NCBI GenBank assembly: GCA_033439295.1
Contig: JAVTLE010000005.1
Location: 1,538,501-1,602,500, forward strand
Direction of reading: 5' to 3'
Origin: Deuterostichococcus epilithicus
Taxonomy: Eukaryota > Chlorophyta > Trebouxiophyceae > Prasiolales > Stichococcaceae
Length of the DNA stretch: 64,000 nt
The notes under the pieces were generated by a model. It had not been told where the DNA came from and searched no databases. It saw only the letters and a program-made list of their open reading frames with translations. Shown here one piece after another: positions 37,026 through 50,994 of this stretch (position 1 is its first letter; each line of letters begins with the position of its first letter). The position numbers and the translations under genes were made by a program.

Positions 37026-39474
37026 ATGGTAATGGCCTGGAGCGCCGCCCACCAACTTGCATGTCGTGCAAATGCCGCAAGCATCGCAGATCGATGGAAC
37101 CCAGAGCCGATAAGAGCGGTACTACGTGTTACAGGGTCCCGTGTCGAAGGACAAACGGGACATATTCTACAGGAAGGCCAAAGAGGAGGGGTGGCGGGCA
37201 CGCAGCGCGTTCAAACTGCTGCAGATTGACGAGGCCTTCCACATCTTCGAAGGTGCCGGCTGCTTTGCATTGATCTTGGAAGGAAGCTGAGCTGTCTCTG
37301 TCTCTGCCCTGGTGCGAGGCCAGCCGGCTGCAGGGAAGTGTCTCGAGCTTGAGTTGAGGGCGCCGCCACCGGCCTGTCGCAGGAGTGCAGCATGTAGTGG
37401 ACCTGTGTGCAGCTCCCGGATCATGGTCGCAGGTACATGCCTGCTTCGAATGCAACTCGTCACTGTCTTATGCTTGATATATGACCGCTCGAGCCGCCAC
37501 AGCATGTCAAGGTCCAACATTGGAGTGCGAGATTGGCCCCATGTTTTCCATGACTGCAGGTCCTGTCACGGAAAATTTATCTTCCGTTGATAAAGGCTGG
37601 GAGGTATGCTTGTTCGTGGCAACTCGAATGACAGTTCTGCCAGACACTGTCGTGGCGGTTCCGCCGTATTGTTTGGCTGCCTTGAGTGCGCATCTGCCAT
37701 CGAAGTTGCCGACTGATTGGATATCCAGGCAAGAGGACCTGCCAAAGATCGTGGCCGTCGACCTGCAGCCCATGGCGCCCATCGAGGGCGTCATCCAACT
37801 CCAGGCGAGCTGACCGAAACTATTAGTCTTTAATAGAGAGGCTTTGCCGCAATCTAGTCACACACTCGCCGGCACAGGCATTCGCACCCGAGCGCTTGCT
37901 GCAGTGGCGCCCCCAACGACTGTCGTCCGCGGTGCAGGGAGACATCACCAGCGCGAAAACCGCAGTCGCGGTCGTGGCCCACTTTGACGGCCACCATGCG
38001 GACCTGGTCGTCTCCGACGGCGCACCTGATGGTACGACCAGATCTGCTGCTCCACGGTCCCTCCTGCCCAGGCAGAGTCCTTGTCCTGGTTCTTGCAGTG
38101 CCCCGCCCCGGAGCAGCGTGCGCAGGCATGCCCCTCCCGGCCAGCGGTCGAGCAGCGGCACAGCAGCGCAGGCCGGGCAACCTATCGGCTCCTCCGCTCT
38201 GGCTTGGATGCACTGCCACGCACTACGGCCGCACAGGTCGAGCCGGGCAACGCATCGCTGCTGCCTCCTCCTCCTCGCTGTGGTCACTCCGCCACAGCGA
38301 GAGTGACAGTCGCTCTCGCTGTCAGAGACTGTCACGACAGCAGCTCGTGGGCCGCAGTGACGGGGCTGCACGACATGGACGAGTACGTACAGTCGCAGCT
38401 GATCCTGGCGGCGCTGCTCATCGTGGTGCGGGTGCTGCGCCCCGGCGGCGCCTTCGTCGCCAAGGTCTTCCGCGGCAAGGACATCAGCCTGCTGTACGCA
38501 CAGGTGGGCTGCCGCTGTCGAGCCCCTCTCGGCCTCGTCCACGAGCGGGCGTCACGCCCCAACGCACGCTGCATGCTGTTGCGCGCGCCCTGCAGTCGTG
38601 CCTCAGGCGCTGCACCTCTCGAGAAAATGACCAGTCTTCTGAGCAGCAATCTTTCTGTGCCCACAGCTGAAGATCTTCTTCCCGGAGGTCACCGTGACAA
38701 AGCCCAAGAGCAGCCGCAACTCCAGCATAGGTGCACTCCAGGAAACCTCGACCCAGTCTGCATCCCACAGGGCACTGCTGCACGAGCCTCCGCTGGCGCC
38801 TGGGCAACATGAAAGTGCGCTGCTGCGTCTGACGACTCCCTTGCCCGCTTTGCACCCGCAGAGGCCTTCGTGGTGTGCCAACACTACAGCCCACCAGAGG
38901 GGTTCCAGCCGTCCCACCTGCAGGCGCGCCTGTCCGAGGCAGACTCCGCGCAGCATCCCGCCCTCGCGGACCTGCGCACTGCAATACCCTTCGTCACGTG
39001 CGGTGACCTCAGGTGAGACCCCACTGCGCCGCGCGGGCAGTGTGCATGATGTGCATGTGAGCTCCGCCGAGGGTCGTCGGTGTGCCAAAGACAAAGAAGC
39101 TTGCGTTTCAGTGCCCTACGCCGTTTGCCCGTTGCCCCTGCCTCACGACAAAACTTTTTGCTGCGGCAGCGGCTACGACGCCGACCAGTCGTACGACTTG
39201 GGTGAGGACTATGTGCGGAGGGAGCCGGTCCAGGTGAAAACGTTGAAACAGAAATCTAATTCGGGAGCGCTGCGTTCTGCCCCGTGTGCTTGGCACGCGT
39301 CGGCTACAGGGGGCGCTTTTCCGGGCTCAAAGCCACCTGGGTGGGCTGCAGCATGGCACCTTTCTGACGGAGTGGATTTGGTGTTGGCTGCAGACGCCGA
39401 CAGCGCCGGCGTACCTTGCCGCAAAGCTGCGGCAGACGGCGCTCAACCAGGCGCCAAAAGCACGCGGCTCGTGA
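37026..39474 (+). CDS. TRM7: tRNA 2'-O-methyltransferase TRM7/FTSJ1 (positions 32 and 34)
   Basis: Cytosolic RrmJ-fold enzyme that 2'-O-methylates the anticodon loop of tRNAs such as tRNA-Phe. The first coding exon appears to be only the ATG at 37026-37028, followed at once by GTAATG. The next exon starts at 37135 and gives '[19 protein letters not shown]' then '[19 protein letters not shown]'. Later exons give '[17 protein letters not shown]' (SAM motif I), '[19 protein letters not shown]', '[11 protein letters not shown]' joined to '[19 protein letters not shown]', '[19 protein letters not shown]' and '[19 protein letters not shown]'. The K-D-K-E catalytic residues (K of RSAFKL, D of DGAPD, K of FVAK, E of SIEAF) are present. 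The last exon ends '[10 protein letters not shown]'. The intron 37805-37937 begins with GC. The match to human FTSJ1 is strong throughout. Confidence 0.92.
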
Positions 39475-40163
39475 TCAGGCAATGACAACGTTGGCTCGCA
39501 GTGTCGTGAATCCGCGTTGAACGGGGTGGAGTAGTCCTTAGAACCATGCAACAATCTCAGGCAGCACAAAGAATCACTGTATGGGGTCAGAGTAGATATT
39601 CACTTGGTACTTGCTTACAGAAACACCTACAGAGGCAGGATCCGTATGTTTCTCCGACACGAAGAAACAAACGAACGAGCACTAAATCTCTTTGAAGCTC
39701 TCGAAATCAGCCGAGTCCCGTCAGGAGCTTGGCAAAGACGGCATCCAGAGAGGCAGGCTGGGGTGTGTCAAGCCAATTGAGTGGTGCAAAAAATGGAGAG
39801 TTCCTAGAAATCTGGGGCGACTGAGCAAGTCGCACAAGCACAGCGCGGCTCGTGAGTACAAACAAGCGGAAGAGGTCTCAGGACGCCGCGGCGGGCGTAC
39901 CCCAGAATGTCCAAGTTGCATGCGGGTGGTAGTCGCGGCTTGCATCGCCAGCGCATCGTGCGGTGAGGTGTCAAGTCCCGATATTGGCGCGGCGGCGACG
40001 CCGGTGCTGCAGCGCCGCAGGCGCGGTCAAGGTGCGCTGCAGCCCACGCTGGTTTTGCAGGGTGGTGGAGCCCAAAGCTCCACGAGACGGATGCCCCCGC
40101 GGCTTCCGTCTCGGAAGCCGCGGGGACTCACGCCATCCGCCCTGGGTCAAGCCGTCTGCGGCG
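39475..40163. other. Convergent 3' region, TRM7 / GATA factor
   Basis: About 690 bp between two stop codons. It includes a perfect 13 bp inverted repeat (listed separately). The + strand open frame at 39692-40456 is mostly the complement of the GATA factor's last exon and has no family match. Confidence 0.5.
40095..40125. repeat. Perfect 13 bp inverted repeat with 5 nt loop
   Basis: CCCCGCGGCTTCC at 40095-40107 pairs perfectly with 40113-40125 around the loop GTCTC. It lies about 40 bp downstream of the GATA stop codon, so it would fold in that gene's 3' UTR. The left flank GAGACGG could compete by pairing with CCGTCTC. Confidence 0.9.
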
Positions 40164-42041
40164 TTACTGCGGCGCTTGCGGCTGTTCCACCGCGGCGACA
40201 GGCTGCACGGGCGGCGCCTGCTCCGCCGCCGGCAGCTGCACAGGCGGCAGCGGCGCCACCTGCTGCGGCGGCATCAGTGGCGGCATCGGCAGCGGTACCT
40301 GCTGCTGCGGCGCCTGCAGCTGCGCTTGTAGCTCGCCGCCGCCGCCGCCCTCGAGGTCCTTCCATAAGACCTGAGCAGCCACGCCCAGTCTGGGTGATTG
40401 GGCAAATATTATGCAACGTCCAGCGCACCGCTGTGTTGCGCAGCTCTAGCCTCTAGCCCTTGGAAGTGGGCCCTTTCCCATCGACAGTGGCAGATCTGGC
40501 GTCATGCAACAGCCTGACTTGCAGGCAAAGGTGTCAGACAGCAGTGCAGCACAAGTACGAGGGTGCTGACGGCAGGAGCTGCAGGGTGCAGCAAAGGAGT
40601 GGTACCTTGGGCCGCGCCGCCTCGTTCTTGGCGTAGTAGAGGCCACAGGCATTGCACAGCGGCAGCCCAGTGTGGCGATCCTTGCGCCAGAAGGGGGTGT
40701 TCGACGAGCCGCAGTTGCTGCACACCTGCGCATCGGCCCGACCACGATGTGTGTGAAGGGAGGTTCTCGATAGCATCCGCCAAGGACATGCGCGATTGTG
40801 CCCCGCAATGGTGACCCTCTCATGCAAGCAAGGATGCAAGAAGCAGAGGGCTTGGCCGGCAGCAACGTGCCGCGCGCCCAAGTGCAGATGACACGAAGAG
40901 ACCAAGGCCAAGTAGGGCTTGCACAGTGAAATGTCCTCTCTGCGTCCGGCACACCTTGTTCTCATTCCGTGCCCGGCGTCCCTTCTTGTTGGATCCGCTG
41001 CCGTCGCCCTCCCGCGAACGCTTTTTCAAGCTGCCGTCCGCCGAGGAGCGGCCGCCGTTGTAGCCCTGCTGCGCCTGCGCCTGCTGCTGCTGGAACTGGC
41101 CGGCAAACGCCTCTGGCGGCATGAATGGCGCGCCCATGAAGGGCATTGGCAGCGTGCCGCCGCCCTGCTGCAGCGCATTCTGGAGGTACAGCTGCCAGTA
41201 GTACGCCAGCACCTGCGGCGTGGCTTAGGACTATCAGAGGACGAGCTGCGCTGCCACTGCGGGCAGACCGGCCAAGGACGCCCAGGGGATGCCCAAGGGG
41301 CAAGAAGGTCTGGAGCTACTTCGGCGCGACTGGCCACAGGCAGCTAGCTTTGCGACGAACAACAGGCTGCGATGCAGTCCATGCCAAAGCAGTCGGTCAG
41401 AAAGGAAGACTGGCCGGAAAACAGCAACGCGTGCGTTGCAGCAAGTCGGAGCCACAGAAGTAACAACGTCCAATGGTTCACGCTGCTGCGATCCTCTCAA
41501 CGCTTCAGAACGACTGGAACACCTTGGACCTTGAGCGCGCGCTGGCCAAGCGCAGCTTGCCGAGGAGCTTGCACCGTAGGTACGTGTCGAGCAGGTCCGA
41601 GACGAAATCTCTGAGATCTCGCACCTGCTGCTGTTGCAATTGGGCGCTCTGCTGCAGGATGCGCTGCGCTTCGGCATCGTCGCCCGTCGCTGCCGGCTGT
41701 GACACTGGCTGCTGGGGGAGAGCCAGGGACTGCTGCGGCATAAACGGCTGGAAATTATATATGGGCGCCGTCGCCGCCGGCTGCTCGGCGGCTGCTGCCG
41801 CAGGCGCTGCATCGCCGGTCGGCGCTGGCGCCGGGGCAGCTGCAGCTGCCGGCACTTCGCTGCGGGGCGAAAACTGGGTGTTGGACTGCTCGGCAGCGAC
41901 CTGATCGGCAGACGTTGGCGGTCCCTGACCGGCGAGCAAGCCCGCCAGCCGGCCGCCATCGAACCGGTCCGACGGCGCATTCGGATCCGCTGGTGGCTCT
42001 GCCGGTGCTGCCTCGGCCGGCTGCCCCTGCGCGTCTGACAT
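40164..42041 (-). CDS. GATA-type zinc-finger transcription factor
   Basis: Nuclear DNA-binding regulator with one plant-type GATA finger. ATG 42041 gives '[17 protein letters not shown]', followed by a long Ala/Pro/Gln-rich region with '[19 protein letters not shown]' and '[18 protein letters not shown]'. The next exon (about 41220-40955) has '[15 protein letters not shown]', a Gln stretch and the basic '[19 protein letters not shown]', a likely nuclear signal. The finger exon (about 40732-40605) reads '[16 protein letters not shown]' then '[19 protein letters not shown]', a C-x2-C-x18-C-x2-C finger with the invariant Trp and LCNACG. The last exon, '[13 protein letters not shown]', ends in a Pro/Gln-rich tail at 40164. 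Flanking low-complexity parts look like activation domains. Target genes cannot be inferred. Confidence 0.88.
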
Positions 42042-42534
42042 TTCGGACACGTCGATTTCAAGCCGCGTTTTGGGGCTCGTACTGCTGCGGCGCCCTTACG
42101 GCCGCCCGCAGCCCCTCGTAGCGCTGGCAGAAAAGCTGGAATGTTGCTTACCACGCAGTTGCCCGCTCGGCTGCACAACGGCCGGGATCTTGCAACATCA
42201 ACAGATGCAACTTAGATGCAAGATGTTGCCCGTGGCCGATCAACTGTGCTGCCACGACACTACAGGTTTTACAGGGTTTACAGCCTTGAAACAGGGTTTA
42301 CAGGGCTAGAACAGTTGAATACCAACAACAGGCAATTCGGCTTCGAGGCCCCCAGAAGCTGTTCATATTCTTTGCTGGTTTCGCAGGTGCACCTCCTGTC
42401 ATACCCTATGGACTCTTGGTGCTTTCCAGTGCCTTGACCGCGCTGGCACCTGCGGTCACAAGCGAGGCGTTCCACTATCTATTGATGTGAATGCGTGCAC
42501 CATATTAGTTCGCGGGCGTGCACTGCGGCAAAAA
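42042..42534. other. Intergenic region upstream of GATA factor, with ACAGGGTTTACAG repeats
   Basis: About 490 bp between the TatC stop and the GATA start. It carries a local degenerate tandem repeat at 42262-42309 built on ACAGGGTTTACAG. No coding exon is seen. Confidence 0.5.
42262..42309. repeat. Degenerate tandem repeat of (A)CAGGGTTTACAG
   Basis: Three to four imperfect units in the interval upstream of the GATA factor start codon. The GGGTTTA core is one base from the telomeric complement CCCTAAA/TTTAGGG permutation, but ACAG interruptions make a telomeric origin doubtful. Confidence 0.65.
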
Positions 42535-44379
42535 TCAGGTCAAATCACCGCCGAGGTAGAGGCCGATGAGCGGCACCGCCAGCAGCGTCTGCGTGAAGGG
42601 GTCTGTCGACGGCGTCAGCACCGCGGCGGCAGCGGTGGCGCCCACCACAACGTAGCGCCACTGGGCGAAGAACTGCTGGGAGGTAACCAGGCCGAACTGG
42701 CCCAGCAGTATCTGCACCACGGGCACCTGCAGCGGAACAACCGCTGCGATGATGTCGGCACCCTGGTGCAGTGCTGTCTCGAGAGACCTGGCGGCTCAAA
42801 ACGTGTGCATGCTCGTCCGCAGCGTCGAAACAAGCACAGCAGGTGCGAGCAGTCACCTGGAAGGAGAGGCCTGTGCCGAGCAGCAAAACGACCTGCGTAC
42901 ACAAAGAGCGACAAAGTTCTTTGTTGGCCATGGTTGGTGCGCATCACTCAGTTTGGCTATGTTTGATGCATCACTCGGTTCAGTCATGGAAACATCGGCA
43001 GTTTGAAATCGAGCCTTGCACACCCACCACGAACTCAAAGTACTGGTCGATGGACCAGAGCGACTCCACCGCGCCGTTTGAGTAGTCCACAAAGAAGTTG
43101 AGCGCTGCCGGGGTTAGGATCTCGTACGCAAAGAGGATCCTGCAACAGCCAAGGGTCTCCTGGAGCTCGCCATGTGCCGTCAGACTGTGCTGGGATGTTA
43201 GGCGCGATTCTCTTTCAGCGTAGAGACTGCCGAGACTCGGTTTGTGCTTCGGTTTGTGCTCATCGTTCAGAACCAGAAAGCAAAATGTCCTTGCGCACCC
43301 GCAGAAGAAAAGGAATGACGAGCCGAACATGACGGGCGCCAGCAGCCGCTTCTCTGACACCGTCAGCCCTGGCACGATGTAGGAGATGATCTCGTACAGG
43401 ATAGTGGGCGTCGACAGCAGCAGCCCCGCGTAGCCAGCCACCTGCAGGGGGCGATGGTCACGTTTGGTGCTTACTTCTCGGAGTTCAGTAGTGCTCCTGT
43501 ACCATGCGTGGCCCCGTATGCAGGCGTTGCAGCAATCAACGGGCGCGTCAGGAGGAGTGCTGTGGGAGGTTGGGCAGCCACCTTGAAGGTGGTGAAGAAA
43601 AATTCGCCAGGCGACAGCTGCAGGAAGCGCACGCCCTTGGAGGCCACGGGCGCCTCCAGGAACACCACCAGGTCTTTGGAGAAGCAGAAGCAGACGACAA
43701 TGGCGATCAACGCCGCCAGGCCTCCAACCAGCACCCTGCAAGGACACACGGCGGCATGTGACTCGCTGCCCGTCAGTGGTCTGCACCCTTCCGGCAGATG
43801 TCTTGTAAACGCTCTGCAATTTCTCAATACATTGCGAGTCGCAAAGGGAAAGACATCAGATCGTCCGGCTCAATGCTTTTTCAAACGCTAAGCAGGTTTC
43901 AGGGTAGGTTGGGCAGGAAGCTTGTTTACCGCTCCCGCAGCTCTTCCAGGTGGTCCCAGATGGGCATGTTGAAGTCGTTCGGCAGCTCTGTGGGGTCCGG
44001 GCTGAGCAGGTTTTGCAGCTTTGACGGCTGCTCCAGGCCGTCCTGGCCGGCCCCTGTGCGGATGGGCACGCCACATTGGACGCCGCCTTGCAGCTGTCGG
44101 ACACCTCACCACCCGCGTGCATTAGTGGGACATGCCATGTCGCAGCATCGTGCAGGGGGGTCGCGCATTGCAGACGCACTCACATGTATCCTCTCGGCTG
44201 CCTCGGCCGTCCTGCTCGGCTCTGCAGACTTGTGAGGATTGCCGGCGGCGATGCCGCTGCTGTCTCCGCCCGTCAGCCGCGCCCAGCTGCCGCATCACGG
44301 TGCGTGGTTGCATGCGAGGCCGGTAATGGGCACGCATGCATGGTGCTCGGCTAGTGCTGCAGTGGACGTGTGTCGCCAT
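42535..44379 (-). CDS. TATC: Plastid Sec-independent protein translocase subunit TatC
   Basis: Thylakoid multi-spanning receptor of the twin-arginine pathway, which moves folded proteins into the lumen. The proposed start is ATG 44379 ('[11 protein letters not shown]' onwards, Arg/Ser-rich like a transit peptide). It reads to a donor at about 44188 and then, through an AAG acceptor, to the next exon; this N-terminal joint is tentative. The mature protein is secure: '[17 protein letters not shown]' (the conserved TatC start), '[19 protein letters not shown]', '[19 protein letters not shown]', '[16 protein letters not shown]', '[19 protein letters not shown]', '[16 protein letters not shown]' and '[17 protein letters not shown]'. 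The last exon is '[19 protein letters not shown]' and '[19 protein letters not shown]', stopping at 42535. About six membrane spans are visible, as expected. Confidence 0.88.
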
Positions 44380-44854
44380 CCTGCCAGCTCCTCGCCAGCT
44401 TATTGGAATGGGGGAGGCGTCGACGTGTCGATGGGCTGCAAACGGCTGCGTGACATTCACCAGCGTTTGCAGCGGCTATACGGACGCTATTGCATGCTCC
44501 GCAACTTGCTAGCTCGTCTCCAATGCTGCAGGCTTGCTCGCGAAATCGTCAGATCTCCCGTTGGTGTGCCTGCACACACCCCTGATCCAGTGCAAGGGGT
44601 GAAAAAATATTCCGCTTGTGCAGTTGTGCCCGCATTGTCCTGCTTGCAGCAGACAACGCTTTCGCTACATGAGAAGCACGCACAGATTGGCAGTGCTCCC
44701 GTTGCTCGATTAGCACATGCCGGCCCAGACGCACAGACACCCCTCTGCGCAGCCCGAAATCTCGAGACGTGCAGCTGATCTCCTCCTCGCTCGAGCACAC
44801 TGAGGCCAGCCCGCTGCTCCTGCTGGCTCCCAATCGGCCTCAAGACGAGAGACG
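44380..44854. promoter_or_regulatory. Divergent intergenic region, TatC / DHH1
   Basis: A 475 bp head-to-head gap if the TatC start at 44379 is right. Nothing beyond probable promoters and 5' UTRs is visible. Confidence 0.35.
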
Positions 44855-47937
<3,083 letters not shown>

Positions 47938-49275
47938 GCGGCAGCGGCAGCGTGGCTGTGGCATTGTTTTTTCTCCTGCCGCAATGCCCCCTTGGCAGCG
48001 GGAACGGCAGTTGCAGCGGCGGGCGCCAAATCGGGGCGGCGACCTGCCCCAGGCCCTGCGCAGCGTGACACGCCTGTTTCCTCCTTCTTCAGACGGCGCC
48101 GTTTCGCGCCTGTGGCTCGTCAGAGTGTCGTGTGTGACAATGAGCGTGAGTGTGTGAGCGTGTAGTGCAGACAGTGTTTCCGAGCGATTTGGTGACCGTT
48201 GTTGCGGCACTGTCGCTCTAGCTACTGTGCGCGGCGGCAGCGGCGCCGCAGCGGCAGTGGAGTGGCGGGTTCGGCGACCTGCTGAACGACTGCGGTGCCC
48301 TGGGCGGCCTGCGTCTGGTGGCGAGCGCTGGGGCGCCCGCCGAATGCCGCATGCGGCGCCGCGACAAGCCGTGCACACCAAACAAGCGGCGGCTCAGTGC
48401 CCCGGCCAGACAGCTGGCGGCCGCAGGCGATCGACGCCAGGCTTTGCGACGAGCGAAGCGGGGCGCAGACTCTCAAGACCTTCGAGCCCGGCCGCAGCCG
48501 CACAAATGACAGCGGCGCTGATGCGACGCTGGCGGCAAGTCGGCGCTGGCGGCACAATGCGGTTGCATTGTGCGGTCAGCCAGACCCGGTCCGCCGGCAA
48601 CGGCTGCATCAGCTGCAGTCTGACGACTGCTTCTCGGGCGGCACGCGTGCCAGCGTGCAACCGGACAATGAACAGCAACACCCCTCGAGGCCATGGCATG
48701 CCAGTCCATGGCGTCAGCACCTGAATATCAGAGCGAGGCAGTGCATTCCAGTGCTGTGCTTGCCGAACGAATTTCGCCAGTCACCCACGCGCCTGTGTAC
48801 ACCAAGGCAGGTGTGTGGCTATGGAGGGTTTGGACAGTGACCTCCGCAGGCAGCCTTTAGTGCCTCCGCTTCCGCTACCCAGGCTGGCCTGCCAACAGAC
48901 GTCGAACAACCGGGAGTGTTGTAAGCACCTCCTATCTAAAGCTTCCTGATCATCACACCCGCATCATCATGCCCGATGCACCTGGACATGCACATTCGTC
49001 AGGCCTCCTGCGCCCCTGTCTGCAGCATTCGTCACGCTAGGTTGTTGAGGGGCGATAAAGATCTCACCAGATATTCCAAGGCATGCTCATGGCGCGTGCT
49101 CGCTTTCAAAGTCAGCAAGTCACGCCTGCGCAGAACATTACACCTGGATTCGCTGCAATATTCTTCACTCCATTGCGGCAGCAGGCTGAGCTCAACCCCA
49201 CGAAGTCGACAACCGCACGTGCTACCGCTTCGAATCGCTGCAAGGTCGACACGAAGCGAGTTGGGAAGGTGTACC
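47938..49275. other. Long interval between DHH1 and SufA with no supported gene
   Basis: This 1.3 kb stretch is the longest in the window without a gene. Between 48220 and 48720 it is GC-rich and open in several frames on both strands. None shows a known domain, a consistent exon pattern or a single favoured frame. It could be UTR, a non-coding transcript or a lineage-specific gene. The part after 48850 looks non-coding. Confidence 0.5.
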
Positions 49276-50390
49276 ATGTTTGCGCAAAGCATGGCATCCA
49301 GCTGCATGTCTGTGCGGAATGGTCCGACCGCACAGTCTGCCAAATTGCAGAGGCCTGTTGCCCGCTTGCCAGCATCCAGGCCCCGTCTCCCGAAGTCTCG
49401 CACAGCACCAGCATCACGAAGAGGCAGAGTTCTTACACGGGCTGAAGGTGTGCGACCGTTTCTGTTATCCCGTGGGCGAGAGCGTGGGCAGTGCAACAGT
49501 GTTGCGTGTCGCGTCACACATGCACGGCGCCGGCAGGCGCTAGGGGACAGCTGGGCATCAGAACACCTGCTCTGAATAAAAGTGGCCACATCCATATTCC
49601 AGTCTGCATCCCTCAGCCCGCGGGCCTCCTCAGCCTCGCGTCAGCCTCCCAGCGGCAAGCATGTAGGACAAGCATGCTGCCCCCTGCCTGCGGAATTGGC
49701 CAACAATGTGGTCGGTCGTTGGAAGCAAGCGCTCGGCGGCGGCGCTGTCCCACAGCCTGTAAATTCTTGCTGCTCGAGCCGCAGGCGCCACGGCGGCGCC
49801 GGTGAAGCCGGTCATCAGCCTCACAGACAAGGCGCTGGCGCACCTACGCAAACTGCGCACGGAGAGCGGCGGCGACGAGCTGCTGCTGCGCATCGGCGTC
49901 AAGTCGGGCGGCTGCTCAGGTGAGCAGCGTTGGCGCTGTCGGCGCAGCAGCAGCTGGCCGTGGTGTTTCAATTTCCCCGAGGCTGCCACTGGACAACTTG
50001 CGGCAGCAAAATCTTTGCCTAGGGGTGTGCAGCATCCAGCAGAGCCACACCTCCTCAACACACTGCGCAGGAATGAGCTACATGATGGACTTCGAGGAAG
50101 CTGCAAATGTGCGGTCTGACGACGCGGTGATGGAGTATGAGGGCGGGTTCCGCCTGGTCTGCGATTCCAAGTCACTGCTGTACCTGTTCGGTGAGCCTGC
50201 TTAAATTTGGCATGTGCTCTTTTGACATGCTGCAGACAGACCTGGCATTGTCACCACGCCTGAGTGCACTGTGACGCTTGCTGCAGGCATGAATCTGGAC
50301 TACAGCAACGCCCTCATCGGTGGCGGCTTCCAGTTTGCGAACCCAAATGCTACGGATTCCTGCGGATGCGGGAAGAGCTTTGGCGTTTGA
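49276..50390 (+). CDS. SUFA: Plastid SufA/IscA-type iron-sulfur cluster assembly protein
   Basis: A-type (HesB family) Fe-S scaffold or carrier. The first exon from ATG 49276 (second in-frame ATG at 49291) encodes '[19 protein letters not shown]' and '[10 protein letters not shown]', a Ser/Arg/Ala-rich plastid transit peptide. It ends near 49447 at GAAG|GTGTGC. The next exon begins near 49785 and continues in frame as '[18 protein letters not shown]' and '[15 protein letters not shown]'. The third has '[19 protein letters not shown]' and '[15 protein letters not shown]'. The last has '[18 protein letters not shown]' and '[15 protein letters not shown]'. The three ligand cysteines (one in GGCSG, two in CGCG) are present. 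It is on the same strand as DHH1 upstream and GLYK downstream. Confidence 0.9.
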
Positions 50391-50994
50391 TTTGGCAGCA
50401 GAGCGAGGGACCGGGCAGCATTCTTGCAGCAGGACGGCATTTGACGTGCTGTTCCCGCCTGTATATCATGAAAGTACGCTACATCTGTGGGAACCTGAGA
50501 TTGCCCGCTTGCACCGTTGGAGACACTCTCCGTCTTTGTGAGGTCATTGCGCGAGAACTGAGGCAGTTGAGGTTCAGCATGGGGTTCTGATCCGCCATCG
50601 TGCTGGAAGTTTGCGAAGCTGTATTAATGCGCTGATGGCGTTTGCTGCACGAGCACGTGAAGTGATGTAAGTGACATTGGACCTGAACTGCAAACTCGAG
50701 CCTTTGGGGACCAGACCAGCGTCTCAAGCAGTGCCAGATGCAGATTGGGCTCTTGACTAGTAGGTTGGCCACACAAACATCATTGCTGAGGTGTGCAACC
50801 ACGTGTGCAGATGATCTCAGGAGGGTCATCCACTGCAACAGCACGCTCCATTACCCTCAGAAATCGTTACTCAAAGCCTGTCAACGACGTTTCGACATTA
50901 TCTGATTCGTAATCACGCGCCGCGCTCGCACTGTGCACGCATCAGTCTCAGCCAGATCACTTGACAATCTGCAGCACCGTGCACCGGTTGTTGA
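50391..50994. other. Intergenic region between SufA and GLYK
   Basis: About 600 bp, AT-richer than the exons. It presumably holds the SufA 3' end and the GLYK promoter. No coding signal seen. Confidence 0.5.

Noticed and set aside
40095-40125. Rho-independent terminator
   Set aside because: The host is clearly eukaryotic (spliced genes) and no T-run follows the stem.
49706-49790. SufA start at ATG 49706 with a 26 bp intron
   Set aside because: The intron would be implausibly short and would put the conserved domain out of frame. The exon from 49276 joins in frame and encodes a good transit peptide.
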